The notes under the pieces: generated by a model | The model's database searches: none | The model's input: only the letters and a program-made list of their open reading frames with translations | Told to the model about the DNA's origin: nothing | Source: Nitrospirillum sp034653355 | GTDB taxonomy: Bacteria > Pseudomonadota > Alphaproteobacteria > Azospirillales > Azospirillaceae | Length of the DNA stretch: 64,000 bases | Assembly: GCF_034653355.1 (NCBI RefSeq) | Contig: NZ_JAYEER010000004.1 | Span: 2,604,001-2,668,000, forward strand | Reading direction: 5' to 3' | Shown here: positions 44,994-55,296 of the stretch, in pieces | Position numbering within the stretch: the stretch's first letter is position 1 | How the letters are laid out: every line of letters begins with the position of its first letter | Made by a program: the position numbers and the translations under genes

Positions 44994-46288
44994 ATGACCG
45001 CCTTCACCGATTACAAAGTCCAGGACATCGGCCTCGCCGGCTGGGGTCGCAAGGAAATCACCATCGCCGAGACCGAGATGCCCGGCCTGATGGCCCTGCG
45101 CACCGAATACGCCGGCAAGAAGCCGCTGGACGGCGCCCGCATCGTCGGCTGCCTGCACATGACCATCCAGACCGCCGTGCTGATCGAGACGCTGGTGGAC
45201 CTGGGTGCCACCGTGCGCTGGTCCTCGTGCAACATCTTCTCCACCCAGGATCACGCCGCCGCCGCCATCGCCGCCGCCAACATCCCGGTCTTCGCCTGGA
45301 AGGGCGAGACGGAGGAGGAGTTCTGGTGGTGCATCGAGCAGACGCTGCGCGGCCCGGATGGCTGGACCCCCAACATGATCTTGGACGATGGCGGCGACGT
45401 CACCCAGATCCTGCACGACAAGTATCCCGAGATGCTGGCCGACATCCGCGGCCTGTCGGAAGAGACCACCACGGGCGTGCACCGCCTGTATGAGATGATG
45501 AAGAAGGGCACGCTGAAGGTTCCAGCCATCAACGTGAACGACAGCGTCACCAAGTCCAAGTTCGACAACCTGTACGGCTGCCGCGAGAGCCTGGTGGACG
45601 GCATCAAGCGCGCCACCGACGTCATGATGGCGGGCAAGGTGGCCGTGGTGTGCGGTTACGGCGACGTGGGCAAGGGTTCCGCCGCCTCGCTGCGCAGCCA
45701 GGGCGCCCGCGTCATGGTGACCGAGATCGACCCCATCAACGCCCTGCAGGCCGCCATGGAAGGCTACCAGGTGGTGACGATGGAACAGGCCGCCCCCTGG
45801 GCGACATCTTCGTCACCGCCACCGGCAACGTCGACGTCATCACGCTGGACCACATGCGTGAGATGAAGGACCGCGCCATCGTCTGCAACATCGGCCACTT
45901 CGACAGCGAAATCCAGATCGACGCCCTGCGCAACTACGTCTGGGAAGAAGTGAAGCCGCAGGTGGACGAGGTGGTGTTCCCCGACGGCAAGCGCCTGATC
46001 GTCCTGGCCAAGGGCCGCCTGGTGAACCTGGGCTGCGCCACCGGCCACCCCAGCTTCGTCATGTCCGCCAGCTTCACCAACCAGGTGCTGGCCCAGATCG
46101 AGCTGTGGAACAACGCCGACAAGTACGAGAACAAGGTCTATGTGCTGCCCAAGCACCTGGATGAGAAGGTCGCCCGCCTGCACCTGGCCAAGATCGGCGC
46201 CAACCTCACCACCCTGACCGACAAGCAGGCGGAATACATCGCCGTCAGCCCGCAGGGCCCGTTCAAGCCCGACCACTACCGCTATTAA
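44994..46288 (+). CDS. ahcY: Adenosylhomocysteinase (frameshifted)
   Basis: AhcY hydrolyses S-adenosylhomocysteine to adenosine and homocysteine with bound NAD. The two frames (to 45866 and to 46288) join into a 431-residue enzyme of normal length: MTIQTAVLIETLVDLGATVRW near the N-terminus, NVNDSVTKSKFDN, the NAD fold VAVVCGYGDVGKGSAAS, and the C-terminal GPFKPDHYRY. At about 45790-45800 GCCGCCCCCTGGGC lacks one C; with it the sequence reads EQAAPLGDIFVTATGNVDV. A sequencing deletion is most likely because the gene is near-essential. AGGAG lies 15 bases upstream of the ATG. Confidence 0.93.
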
Positions 46289-46325
46289 GGGGTACCCTGG
46301 GCCTTCGGGCGCCGCGGTTCCAGGG

Positions 46326-46351
46326 AAGGCCGGGCCATCGCGCCCGGCCTT
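46326..46351 (+). terminator. ahcY terminator
   Basis: A perfect 10-bp stem (AAGGCCGGGC and its complement) around CATCGC is followed by TTCCTTT on the plus strand, 37 bases after the ahcY stop. Confidence 0.87.
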
Positions 46352-46459
46352 TTCCTTTGGCGGAGCGGTCTTTGTTTGGCTTTGCCAAGGGTTTGCCGCG
46401 AAAACGTAGCCTTCCGTTGGCTTGGCACCCACCCCGTCATTAACTAAGATTCGCGCGTC

Positions 46460-48930
46460 ATGCCGAAGAACGCCACCGCCCTGCCGCTAGCACTGACAGT
46501 CGCCGCCCTGGCGGCGCCGGGGTTCCCGTGCTTGCGCCTGGGTTTTCCCGGCCTGCCGCTGCCGCTGGTGCTGGCGGGGTCGGCCGCCAGCCTGGTGGCC
46601 GTGGGCGTGTGCCTGACTCGGCTGACCCGCCAGCGCAGCACGGTGGAGGCCCAGGCGGTCCGGGCCGACGCGCTGCTGGCCGGCTGCCCCGATGAATGGG
46701 TGGCCTGGCAGAATGACCGCGTCATCGGCGCCAGCGCCAGCGCCGGCGCCTGGCTGGGCGTTCCCGATCCGCAGCCCGGCAGCCGCCCGGATGAGATCGC
46801 GCAGGCCTTCACCACCCCGGATGACGACACCCTGCGCCAGTCGTTGCGCGCGCTGGACGTCAACGCCACGCCATTCACCCACCAGCTGGCCTGCCACCAG
46901 GGCCGCCGCACCCTGCTGGTGATCGGCCGACAGGTGGCGCCGCCCGTGACCCCCGGGGATGGCGGCGACCCGCCGGCGGCACTCAGTGTGCTGTGGCTGC
47001 GCGACGTCACCGGGGCCACGGCCGACGCCAAGGCCCTGGACCGGCGCCGCCAGGTGGCGGAGGAAGGGCTGGCCCAGTTCCGCGCCGCCCTGGACCTGCT
47101 GCCTTTCCCCCTGTGGATGCGGCGGGCCGATGGCGCGCTGGTATGGTGCAACCAGGCCTATGGCACGGCGGTGGGCTTGCCGCCGGACGAGGTGGTGGCG
47201 CAGGGGGTGGAATTGGTCACCGGCGCCGGCGCCGGCCAGTCGCTGGCCGCCCGCGCCCTGTCGGGCAAGGAACCGGCTTCGGAAAGCCGCCATGTCATCG
47301 TCGCCGGCCAGCGCCAGTTGCTGCGCCTGACGGAAACCCCGCTGGAGGCGCCGCTGGAGGGGGGGCCGCCCTGCTGGGCCACGCGCTGGACACCACGCGC
47401 GAACAGGAACTGTCGTCAGAGCTGGAGCGCCATATCGCCGCCCACGCCGACGTGCTGGAGCATCTGGGGTCCGCCATCGCCATCTACGGCGCGGACACCA
47501 AGCTGAAGTTCCACAACCGCTCCTACGCCCGATTGTGGGGGCTGGATGAAAGCTGGCTGGGGACCGAGCCCACCTATGGCGAGGTGCTGGAGGATTTGCG
47601 CAGCCGCCGGCGCCTCCAGGAGGAGGTGGACTTCCCCCGGTGGAAGCGCACCCAGCTGGCGCAGTTCACCAACCTGACGGAACCGCGCGAGGATTTGACC
47701 CACCTGCCGGACGGCACCACCCTGCGCACCATCGCCGTCCCCCATCCCTTCGGCGGGCTGATGTTCGTGCTGGAGGATGTGACCAACGCGCTGGCGCTGG
47801 AATCCTCCTACAACACCCTGATGGCCGTGCAACAGGAGACGCTGGACAACCTGGCGGAAGGGGTGGCCGTGTTCGGCGGCGACGGCCGGCTGAAGCTGTG
47901 GAACCCGTCCTTCGCCCGCATCTGGCGCCTGAGGCCGACGGATCTGAACGGCGAGCCGCACATCACCCAGGTGATCGACAAGCTGCAACCCCTGCTGGAC
48001 CATGACGGCGATTGGCCGGCGCGCCGCCGCACCATGATCGCCGACCTCTTGGAACGCTCCAGCTACGCCGGCCGGCTGGAACGCACCGACCGGTCCATCG
48101 TCGACGTGTCCAACGTGCCGCTGCCTGATGGCGCGGTGCTGATCAGCGTGCTGGACATCACCGACAGCGTGCGGGTGGAAGAGGCCCTGCGCGCCAGCAA
48201 CGAGGCGCTGGCGACCGCCGACCGGCTGAAGTCGGAATTCATCGCCAACGTCTCGTACCAGCTGCGCACGCCCCTGAACGCCATCATGGGCTTCGCCGAA
48301 ATCTTGAATAACCAGTATTTCGGCGCCCTGAACGAACGCCAGGCCGATTACACCAAGGGCGTGCTGGAGGCCAGCCGCCGCCTGCTGGCCCTGATCAACG
48401 ACATCCTGGATCTGGCCACCATCGAGGCCGGCTTCATGACGCTGGACCGCTCGCCCGTGGATGTCGGCCAGCTGCTGGAGGCGGTGTCGGGCCTGACGCT
48501 GGACTGGGCGCGCAAGCAGGACGTGACCCTGCTGGTGCAGGTGCCGCCCGACATCGGCACCCTGGATGCCGACGAGCGCCGCCTGAAACAGGCGCTGTAC
48601 AACCTGGTCAGCAACGCCGTGAAGTTCACGCCGCCCGGCGGCCAGGTCACCCTGTCGGCCAAGCGCCAGATGGGGGAGCATGGGCCCGAGATGGTGCTGT
48701 CGGTCAGCGACACCGGCATCGGCATCCCCGCCGCCGACCGCCAGCGCGTGTTCAACAAGTTCGAGCGTGGCGACGTGCAGAACCACCCCGCCGGCGCCGG
48801 CCTGGGCCTGTCACTGGTGAAAAGCTTCGTCGAGCTGCACGGCGGCCATGTGGAGATCAGCGACAGCGATCAGGGCACGCTGATCCGGTGCCATCTGCCG
48901 TTACGGCATTCGGCCGTCATGGCGGTTTAG
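46460..48930 (+). CDS. divL: DivL-like PAS sensor kinase with tyrosine in place of the phospho-histidine (frameshifted)
   Basis: The two frames join into an 823-residue protein. Two N-terminal hydrophobic segments (about 8-60) precede several PAS-like domains (for example LLPFPLWMRRADGALVWCNQ, NLAEGVAVFGGDGRLKLWNP). The dimerisation box reads FIANVSYQLRTPLNAI, with Tyr600 where kinases have His, as in Caulobacter DivL. The ATPase domain (LYNLVSNAVKFTPPGG, DTGIGI, GAGLGLSLVKSF) is intact. One G is missing from the G run at about 47357-47363; restoring it gives LEGGAALLGHALDTTREQ. DivL controls CckA/CtrA in the cell cycle. Position next to ahcY supports orthology. Confidence 0.9.
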
Positions 48931-48937
48931 AGTGATG

Positions 48938-49038
48938 TTCCTCAAGCGCCGGCAGGCCCATCCGGGCCTTTGGCTATCCTCGGTTTTCAGTCCGCTGCCG
49001 CTCCCCAAAAACCTGCGGCGGACGCGGTCGCGTCCTAG
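48938..49038 (-). repeat. Structured interspersed element, copy 8 (minus orientation)
   Basis: Read on the minus strand: hairpin 1 GGACGCG-AC-CGCGTCC (perfect), hairpin 2 arms GGTTTT and AAAACC, hairpin 3 GGCCC-GGAT-GGGCC, and the end GGCGCTTGAGGAA, which lies 7 bases after the divL stop. Confidence 0.85.
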
Positions 49039-49039
49039 A

Positions 49040-49061
49040 GCCTGGCCCTTCTGGGCCAGGC
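49040..49061. terminator. Hairpin between divL and grpE
   Basis: A perfect 9-bp stem (GCCTGGCCC and its complement) closes a TTCT loop between the convergent genes. TTGTGGTGCTTT follows on the plus strand. Confidence 0.72.
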
Positions 49062-49092
49062 TTGTGGTGCTTTAAGACGCGATTTTCTGGAA

Positions 49093-49665
49093 TTACGCGC
49101 TGGTGTCCACCTTGCCGGGGTTGGCGCCGGCCTTGGCGACGCAGACCATGGCCTCGCGCAGCAGCCGGCCCTGGATGGTGTAGCCGGGCTGCAGGATGGT
49201 GACGACGGTGCCGGCGGGCTTGTCCGTGCCGTCGACCTCGGCCACCACCTGGTGGAAGTTGGGGTCGAAGGGCTGGCCCATGGGTTCCAGCTTCACGATG
49301 CCGGCGCGGTCGAAGGCGGCGACCAGCTGGCGCTCCGTCGCCTCCACGCCGGTCAGCAGGGTGTTGACCTGGTCGTTGCCGGCGCGGGTCTCGGCCGGAA
49401 CGGCCTCGATGGCGCGGCGCAGGTTGTCGGCCACGGCCAGCAGTTCCTTGGCGAAGCCGGACACGGCATACTTGGCGGTGTCCTCACGCTCCTTCTGGGC
49501 GCGGCGGCGGGTATTCTCCGCCTCGGCCATGCTGCGCAGCAGTTGGTCCTTCAGGGACGCGACCTCGGCTTCCAGCGCGGCGACGGCGTCCGAGGATGCC
49601 GGCGCTTGCTGCTGCGGGGCGGCGTCGGTTTCGGGGGCGGTGGTCGTCTCGTTGTTATCGGTCAT
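49093..49665 (-). CDS. grpE: Nucleotide exchange factor GrpE
   Basis: GrpE releases ADP from DnaK in the chaperone cycle. The protein has 190 residues from the ATG at 49665. A disordered acidic/glutamine-rich N-terminus is followed by the long coiled-coil helix (ALEAEVASLKDQLLRSMAEA, ENTRRRAQKEREDTAKYA) and the C-terminal beta domain with MGQPFDPNFHQVVAEV, VTILQPGYTIQGRLLREAMV and VAKAG. It follows hrcA on the same strand after 163 bases. No CIRCE palindrome is seen upstream, so heat control probably uses a sigma-32-type promoter. Confidence 0.95.
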   Translation of the reverse strand: MTDNNETTTAPETDAAPQQQAPASSDAVAALEAEVASLKDQLLRSMAEAENTRRRAQKEREDTAKYAVSGFAKELLAVADNLRRAIEAVPAETRAGNDQVNTLLTGVEATERQLVAAFDRAGIVKLEPMGQPFDPNFHQVVAEVDGTDKPAGTVVTILQPGYTIQGRLLREAMVCVAKAGANPGKVDTSA

Positions 49666-49828
49666 CTTAGCGGCAGTCTCTAAAAGGGTGCGGAACGACG
49701 GCGGCTCACCACCGCCGGAACGGGCAGAAGATAGGCATCCCGCGCCCGCCGCGCCAGAGGCGATGCGGGGATCCGGCGAGGAATAAAGCGCGGGTGGGCC
49801 GAATTGTTCGGCTGGTGGTAGACCCGGT

Positions 49829-50863
49829 CTACCCAATCATCCGGCTGATGACCTTGGCGGTGTAGTCCACCATGGGGATGATGCGGGCATAGTTGATGCG
49901 CGTGGGCCCGATCACGCCGATGGCGCCGACGATCTGGTCCTTGCCGTTGGTGTAGGGCGAGACGATCAGGGAACAGCCGGCATGGCTGAACAGGTTGTTT
50001 TCGGCCCCGATGAAGATCTGCACGCCCTCCGCCTGGCCGGTCGCCTCCAGCAGCCGCATCATGGCGTCGCGGGTCTCCAGCGCCTCGAACAGGCTGCGGA
50101 TGCGTTCCAGGTCCGACAGGGCGCTGACGTCGTCCAGCAGCTTGGCCTGGCCGCGCACGATCAGCACGCCGTTGTTGCGGCTGCCGGCCCAGGTGGCCAT
50201 GCCGGTGTCCACCACCCGCCGGGTCAGCTCGTCCAGCTGGGTGCGCTGCTCCTCCGCCTCGGCCTGCAGTCGGGTGCGGGCCTCGGCCAGGGTGCGGCCA
50301 ACCACCCGGGCGTTCAGGTAGTTGCTGGCCATCTGCAGGACGGAGGAGGGGATGCCCATGGGCACCTCCACCACCCGGTTCTCCACCAGGCCGTCCTCCG
50401 TCACCAGGACCACCAGGGCGCGGCCGGGCTGCAGGTTCACGAACTCGATATGCTTCAGCGGTCGGTCGGTCTTTGGCGCCATCACCAGCCCGGCGCAGGA
50501 CGACAGGCCCGACAGCATGGTCGTCGCCTCCTCCAGCGCCTCGGGCAGGGACCGGCCGGAGGCGGCGCACTGGGCGTCGATGCTCTCCCGCTCATCATCC
50601 GAAAGGTCGCCCACCTCCAGCAGGCCGTTGACGAACAGGCGCAGGCCCACGTCCGTGGGCACACGCCCGGCCGAGGTATGCGGCGCCTTCAACAGGCCCA
50701 GATCCTCCAGGTCCGCCATGACGTTGCGGATGGTGGCGGGCGACAGGGTGATGCCCAGGCGCCGCGACAGGGTGCGGCTGCCCACCGGTTCCCCCGTTTC
50801 GACATAGGCTTCCACGATCAGCCGGAAGATGTCGCGGGAACGCTGGTTCAGCTCGGTGATCAT
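49829..50863 (-). CDS. hrcA: Heat-inducible transcription repressor HrcA
   Basis: The protein has 344 residues from the ATG at 50863. It starts ITELNQRSRDIFRLIVEAYV, then has a winged helix with PVGSRTLSRRLGITLSPATI and RNVMADLEDLGLL. The GAF-like part follows, ending GVIGPTRINYARIIPMVDYT. HrcA binds CIRCE to repress groESL in many bacteria. A longer frame to 50932 adds only an unconserved leader. It is divergent from rph, a conserved alphaproteobacterial arrangement. Confidence 0.95.
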   Translation of the reverse strand: MITELNQRSRDIFRLIVEAYVETGEPVGSRTLSRRLGITLSPATIRNVMADLEDLGLLKAPHTSAGRVPTDVGLRLFVNGLLEVGDLSDDERESIDAQCAASGRSLPEALEEATTMLSGLSSCAGLVMAPKTDRPLKHIEFVNLQPGRALVVLVTEDGLVENRVVEVPMGIPSSVLQMASNYLNARVVGRTLAEARTRLQAEAEEQRTQLDELTRRVVDTGMATWAGSRNNGVLIVRGQAKLLDDVSALSDLERIRSLFEALETRDAMMRLLEATGQAEGVQIFIGAENNLFSHAGCSLIVSPYTNGKDQIVGAIGVIGPTRINYARIIPMVDYTAKVISRMIG

Positions 50864-51080
50864 GCCTGGGGGCGGGGCCGGATGGATGGGGCGGATGCCC
50901 TTAAATCTAATGGGCGGCGGGGACGTTATCAATCGTCCCTGGCCGCTCCCGGGCGCCCCGGGCCGGCCGGCGATGAACGGGATGGGGCTTGGCGCGCCAC
51001 ATCCGGGGTGGACAGGGCGGTGGTTCCGTCGCTAGGTAAGGCCTCGCAAACACCCATGACAGATACGGGACCGCCCCGCC

Positions 51081-51800
<720 letters not shown>

Positions 51801-51851
51801 CTTTCCCTCGCTTAGTGCGCGCACCATATGGGGGCTTGGCTTTCCAAGCCC

Positions 51852-51950
51852 CTAGGCCGCGACCGCGGCCGCCGGAGTTTTCCGGGCAGCGTAGCGGACT
51901 GGAAAACGAGGATAAGCCAAGGGCCGGATGGCCCGCCGGCGTATGAGGAA
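51852..51950 (+). repeat. Structured interspersed element, copy 9 (rph-rdgB)
   Basis: Hairpin 1 is GGCCGCG-AC-CGCGGCC, hairpin 2 has arms GTTTTCC and GGAAAAC, hairpin 3 is GGGCC-GGAT-GGCCC. The end reads GGCGTATGAGGAA. A second end-like fragment, GCGCCCGGCGTCTGAGG, lies at 51961-51977 and provides the GAGG 9 bases before the rdgB start, as if two element ends were stacked. Confidence 0.88.
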
Positions 51951-51986
51951 CTCGAACAAAGCGCGCCCGGCGTCTGAGGCGAACAC

Positions 51987-52586
51987 ATGACAAACCGCAA
52001 ATTCACCGGCGACACCCTGATCATCGCCACCCACAACAAGGGCAAGGTGAAGGAGATCGCGGCCCTGCTGGGCGATCACGTGGCCCACTTCCCCACGGCG
52101 GGGGACCTGGGCCTGCCCGAGCCGGAGGAGACCGGCCTGACCTTCCGCGAGAACGCGGAGCTGAAGGCCCTGGCGGCGGCCAAGGCGGCGGGCAAGCCGG
52201 CGCTGGCGGACGACAGCGGCATGGCGGTGGCGGCGCTGGATGGCGCCCCTGGCATCTATTCCGCCCGCTGGGCCGGGCCGGAGAAGGATTTCGCCGCCGC
52301 CATGGCCCGGGTGGAGCGTGAGCTGCCGCCCGGCGCACCGCGCGACGCCAGCTTCATCTGCGCGCTCACCATCGCCTGGCCGGACGGCCATGTGGAAACG
52401 GTGCAGGGCGAGGTGCACGGCCAGCTGGTCAACCCGCCGCGCGGTGACCGGGGTTTCGGCTACGACCCCATGTTCGTCCAGGACGGCCACGCCGTGACCT
52501 ACGGCGAGATGGAGCCGCACGAGAAGCACGCCATCAGCCACCGCGCCGATGCCTTCCGCCAGTTGGTGGAGCGATGCTTCCGCTGA
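51987..52586 (+). CDS. rdgB: Non-canonical purine NTP pyrophosphatase RdgB
   Basis: RdgB is the inosine/xanthosine triphosphate-cleaving house-cleaning enzyme. The protein has 199 residues, with the substrate loop IIATHNKGKVKEIAALL, EETGLTFRENAELKA, the metal-binding ALADDSGMAVAALDGAPG and the specificity loop GDRGFGYDPMF. The C-terminus has EKHAISHRADAFRQL. It overlaps hemW by 13 bases, so the two are coupled. The start codon is supplied with a Shine-Dalgarno by the interspersed element remnant. Confidence 0.96.
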   Translation: MTNRKFTGDTLIIATHNKGKVKEIAALLGDHVAHFPTAGDLGLPEPEETGLTFRENAELKALAAAKAAGKPALADDSGMAVAALDGAPGIYSARWAGPEKDFAAAMARVERELPPGAPRDASFICALTIAWPDGHVETVQGEVHGQLVNPPRGDRGFGYDPMFVQDGHAVTYGEMEPHEKHAISHRADAFRQLVERCFR

Positions 52587-53755
52587 CCGCCCCTGAGGCC
52601 AACTCCGTTCCCGGCGGTTTCGGCCTTTATGTGCACTGGCCATTCTGCGCCAGCAAATGCCCCTATTGCGACTTCAACAGCCATGTCCGCGAGGGCGTGG
52701 ACCAGGCCCGCTGGCGCGCCGCGATGCTGCGGGAGATGGACCATTTCGCCGCGCGGGTGCCAGCGGGGCGCCGCCTCAGCAGCGTCTTCTTCGGCGGCGG
52801 CACCCCCTCGCTCATGCCGCCGGAAACGGTGGCGGCCGTCCTGGAACGCGCCGACCACCACTGGGGCATCGGCGATGGCGTCGAGGTGACGCTGGAGGCC
52901 AACCCCACCTCGTCAGAGGCGGCGCGCTTCGCCGGGTTCCGCGCCGCCGGCGTCAACCGCCTGTCCATGGGCATCCAGGCCCTGAACGACGCCGACCTCA
53001 AGGTGCTGGGTCGCAAGCATTCCGCGTCCGAGGCGATGGCCGCCATCGCCATGGCCAAAGGCATCTTCGATCGTTTCAGTTTCGATCTGATCTATGCGCG
53101 CCCGGGCCAGACCGTGGCGGCGTGGCAGGGTGAATTGTCCCAGGCGCTGGACATGGCGGTGGGGCACCTGTCGCTGTACCAGCTGACCATCGAGGAAGGT
53201 ACCCAGTTCCACACTCTGCACCAGCGCGGCGACCTGGTGGTGCCGGACGAGGATCTGGCGGGCGATTTGTATGAGGCGACGCAGGTTTTGCTGAACCAGG
53301 CCGGCATGCCGGCCTATGAGGTGTCCAATCACGCCCGCCCCGGCCAGGAAAGCCGCCACAACCTGGTCTACTGGCGCTATGGCGACTATGTCGGCATCGG
53401 CCCCGGCGCCCACGGCCGCCTGACGCTGAAGGGCGAGAAGATCGCCACCCGCACCCACCGCGCCCCGGAAATCTGGTTGCAGCGGGTGGAGGAGGGCGGC
53501 ACCGGCGCCCACGCCGATGAGAGGGTGACGCCGGAGCAGCGCGGCCGCGAAGCCCTGATGATGGGCCTGCGCCTGGCCGAGGGCGTCAGCCTCTCCCGCC
53601 TCACGGCCGAGGCGGGCGGTGTGAACCCCGTGGACATGGCCGCGGTGGACCGCCTGTCCCGCCACGGCCTGCTGACCCTGAACAGCGACCGCCTGGTCGC
53701 TACGGCAGATGGCCGTCAGCGCCTAAACGGCGTGCTGGCGGCGTTGCTGGGGTAG
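52574..53755 (+). CDS. hemW: Radical SAM heme chaperone HemW
   Basis: This is a 393-residue HemN-like radical SAM protein. The cluster motif is CASKCPYC (C25, C29, C32), followed by SSVFFGGGTPSLMPP, SMGIQALNDADLKVLGR, LIYARPGQT and YEVSNHARPGQESRHNLVYW. It lacks the features of true coproporphyrinogen oxidase HemN, so the heme-transfer chaperone HemW is the best call. It starts inside the end of rdgB. Confidence 0.95.
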   Translation: MLPLTAPEANSVPGGFGLYVHWPFCASKCPYCDFNSHVREGVDQARWRAAMLREMDHFAARVPAGRRLSSVFFGGGTPSLMPPETVAAVLERADHHWGIGDGVEVTLEANPTSSEAARFAGFRAAGVNRLSMGIQALNDADLKVLGRKHSASEAMAAIAMAKGIFDRFSFDLIYARPGQTVAAWQGELSQALDMAVGHLSLYQLTIEEGTQFHTLHQRGDLVVPDEDLAGDLYEATQVLLNQAGMPAYEVSNHARPGQESRHNLVYWRYGDYVGIGPGAHGRLTLKGEKIATRTHRAPEIWLQRVEEGGTGAHADERVTPEQRGREALMMGLRLAEGVSLSRLTAEAGGVNPVDMAAVDRLSRHGLLTLNSDRLVATADGRQRLNGVLAALLG

Positions 53756-53857
53756 GGCACCCCTGCGTCATACCGCGCCATCGGCTGAGCTTGAGGGAGT
53801 GGTTGGACGGTGCCATGCTCCGGTACGTCCGGTCCTTTGCAACCAGGCTATCCCCCA

Positions 53858-54625
53858 ATGCCCGCGTCATCCCGCCTGCCTGCCGCCGCTCTGCGTCAGT
53901 TCTTTTTCTGCACCCTGATCATGGGGGCGGCATTCACCCTGAAGCCCGCCGCAGCCGCCGGCATCCCCTTCGTCGGTTGCCCCGCCGATGGCCAGATGGG
54001 GCCGCAGGCCGCGCCCCGAAAAGGGACCGTTCCGTCCTTGCCCCCCGCGCTGGCCGCCAAGGCGGCGGGGCGTTTGGCCTATTATGCGGGACCGGATGAC
54101 GCCGGTGGCATCGGCAGTTTCGCCCCCAAGGGCTGGCACTGCTTGGCCCTCTATGGCTCCAACGGCTCCCAACTGCTGGTGACGGCCAACCCCCTCGCCA
54201 GCCGCGACCTGATCAAGGCGGCTGAGCATATCCAGGGCCCGGCCTTGCAACTGGTCTGGCTGGACGGTGACACGTCGGGCCGGTTCGAGGTCGCGCAGGT
54301 CGCCGCCCGCGTGTTCCCCGTCGCCAAGGATTACGTCCAGGGCGTGATCGACGAAGGGTTGGCGGACAAGTCGGAATACACCTGGGGGCCCTATCCGACG
54401 GACACCGTCGTGCGCCACAGCCCCACCTCGGTGGATTTCGTGACGCCCGCCGGACAAAAGGGCATAGGCACGGCCAGCCATCTCACCCCAGGGCCCCTGC
54501 CCATCATCGGCAGCGCCTTGCTGTTCCCAGATGACGACATGGCATTGCGCCAGCTGGTGGTGCGCCTGCCGCCGGAGATGGCGGACCTGGGGCCCGTCAT
54601 CCAGGCGGCGTTCCGGCCGGAGTAG
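53858..54625 (+). CDS. Secreted protein of unknown function
   Basis: From this ATG the protein has 255 residues with a signal peptide (LRQFFFCTLIMGAAFTLKPA, cleavage near AAAAG). The mature part starts IPFVGCPADGQMGPQ. It contains GWHCLALYGSNGSQLLVT and YTWGPYPTDTVVRHSP, which recur in a family of exported proteins I cannot name. Two cysteines (in VGCPADG and GWHCLAL) could form a disulfide. No enzymatic motif is visible. A frame extends to 53810 but lacks a signal there. Confidence 0.7.
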   Translation: MPASSRLPAAALRQFFFCTLIMGAAFTLKPAAAAGIPFVGCPADGQMGPQAAPRKGTVPSLPPALAAKAAGRLAYYAGPDDAGGIGSFAPKGWHCLALYGSNGSQLLVTANPLASRDLIKAAEHIQGPALQLVWLDGDTSGRFEVAQVAARVFPVAKDYVQGVIDEGLADKSEYTWGPYPTDTVVRHSPTSVDFVTPAGQKGIGTASHLTPGPLPIIGSALLFPDDDMALRQLVVRLPPEMADLGPVIQAAFRPE

Positions 54626-54729
54626 GGAAGCGCTTTCTTGGAATTATGACCATTGCCTTGATGTGTTGCTGCTGACCCTATGATGGGGCGTTGGATCGGC
54701 CGGAGTCGTATGGTTTTACGCAGCTGGCT

Positions 54730-55296
54730 TTAGCCAGGAGGAAGAGTGTTCAGCACCGCCTCCGTCGTCGCCACGGTGGCGTACTCGCCCTCCATGTTGG
54801 CCAGCGACAGGGCGTGGACGTCCTCGGCACTCCATACCCGGCCCCGGCCGTCCCGCTTGGCGTAGGTGTAGGTCGCGTCGCTGACCACCGTGGTGGCATA
54901 GCCCAGGTTGCCCGCCATGCGCACCGTGGCCTCCACCGAGTTGTTGATGATGACGCCGGCCACCACCAGGGCGGTGATGCCCCGCCCGCGCAGCAGGTCG
55001 TCCAGGCCGGTGCCGATGAAGGCGCTGTTGGTGCGCTTGGCCACCACGCTCTCGCCCGCCGCCGGCATCGCCTCCTCCTTGAAGGCGTGGCCGGGCGTGC
55101 CGGGACGGTAGGTAGAATTGGGCTCCACCGAATCATGCCGCACATGGATGACCGGGTTCCCGGCGGCGCGCCAGGCGGCCAACAGCCGGGCCACATTGGC
55201 CTCGGCCCCGGGATTGTTGCGCGGCCCCTCGGCCGTCCAGCTTGGGTCATCGATGGCGCGCTGCAGGTCGATGAGGAGCAGGGCGGGCGCGTTCAC
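54730..55296 (-). CDS. Isochorismatase-fold hydrolase with Ser at the nucleophile position
   Basis: This 188-residue protein has the fold of cysteine hydrolases: ALLLIDLQ with the catalytic Asp, VVAKRTNSAFIGTGLDDLL with the Lys, and VVAGVIINNSVEATVRMAG. In amidohydrolases of this fold the last motif has Cys (TNxCVEAT); here it is Ser. A subgroup with NNSVEAT is known to me, so the change is probably real. The substrate is unknown. Its start overlaps the comM stop by four bases. Confidence 0.87.
   Translation of the reverse strand: MNAPALLLIDLQRAIDDPSWTAEGPRNNPGAEANVARLLAAWRAAGNPVIHVRHDSVEPNSTYRPGTPGHAFKEEAMPAAGESVVAKRTNSAFIGTGLDDLLRGRGITALVVAGVIINNSVEATVRMAGNLGYATTVVSDATYTYAKRDGRGRVWSAEDVHALSLANMEGEYATVATTEAVLNTLPPG

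Noticed and set aside
49666..51080. CIRCE element near hrcA or grpE
   Set aside because: The TTAGCACTC-N9-GAGTGCTAA palindrome is not present in either upstream region.
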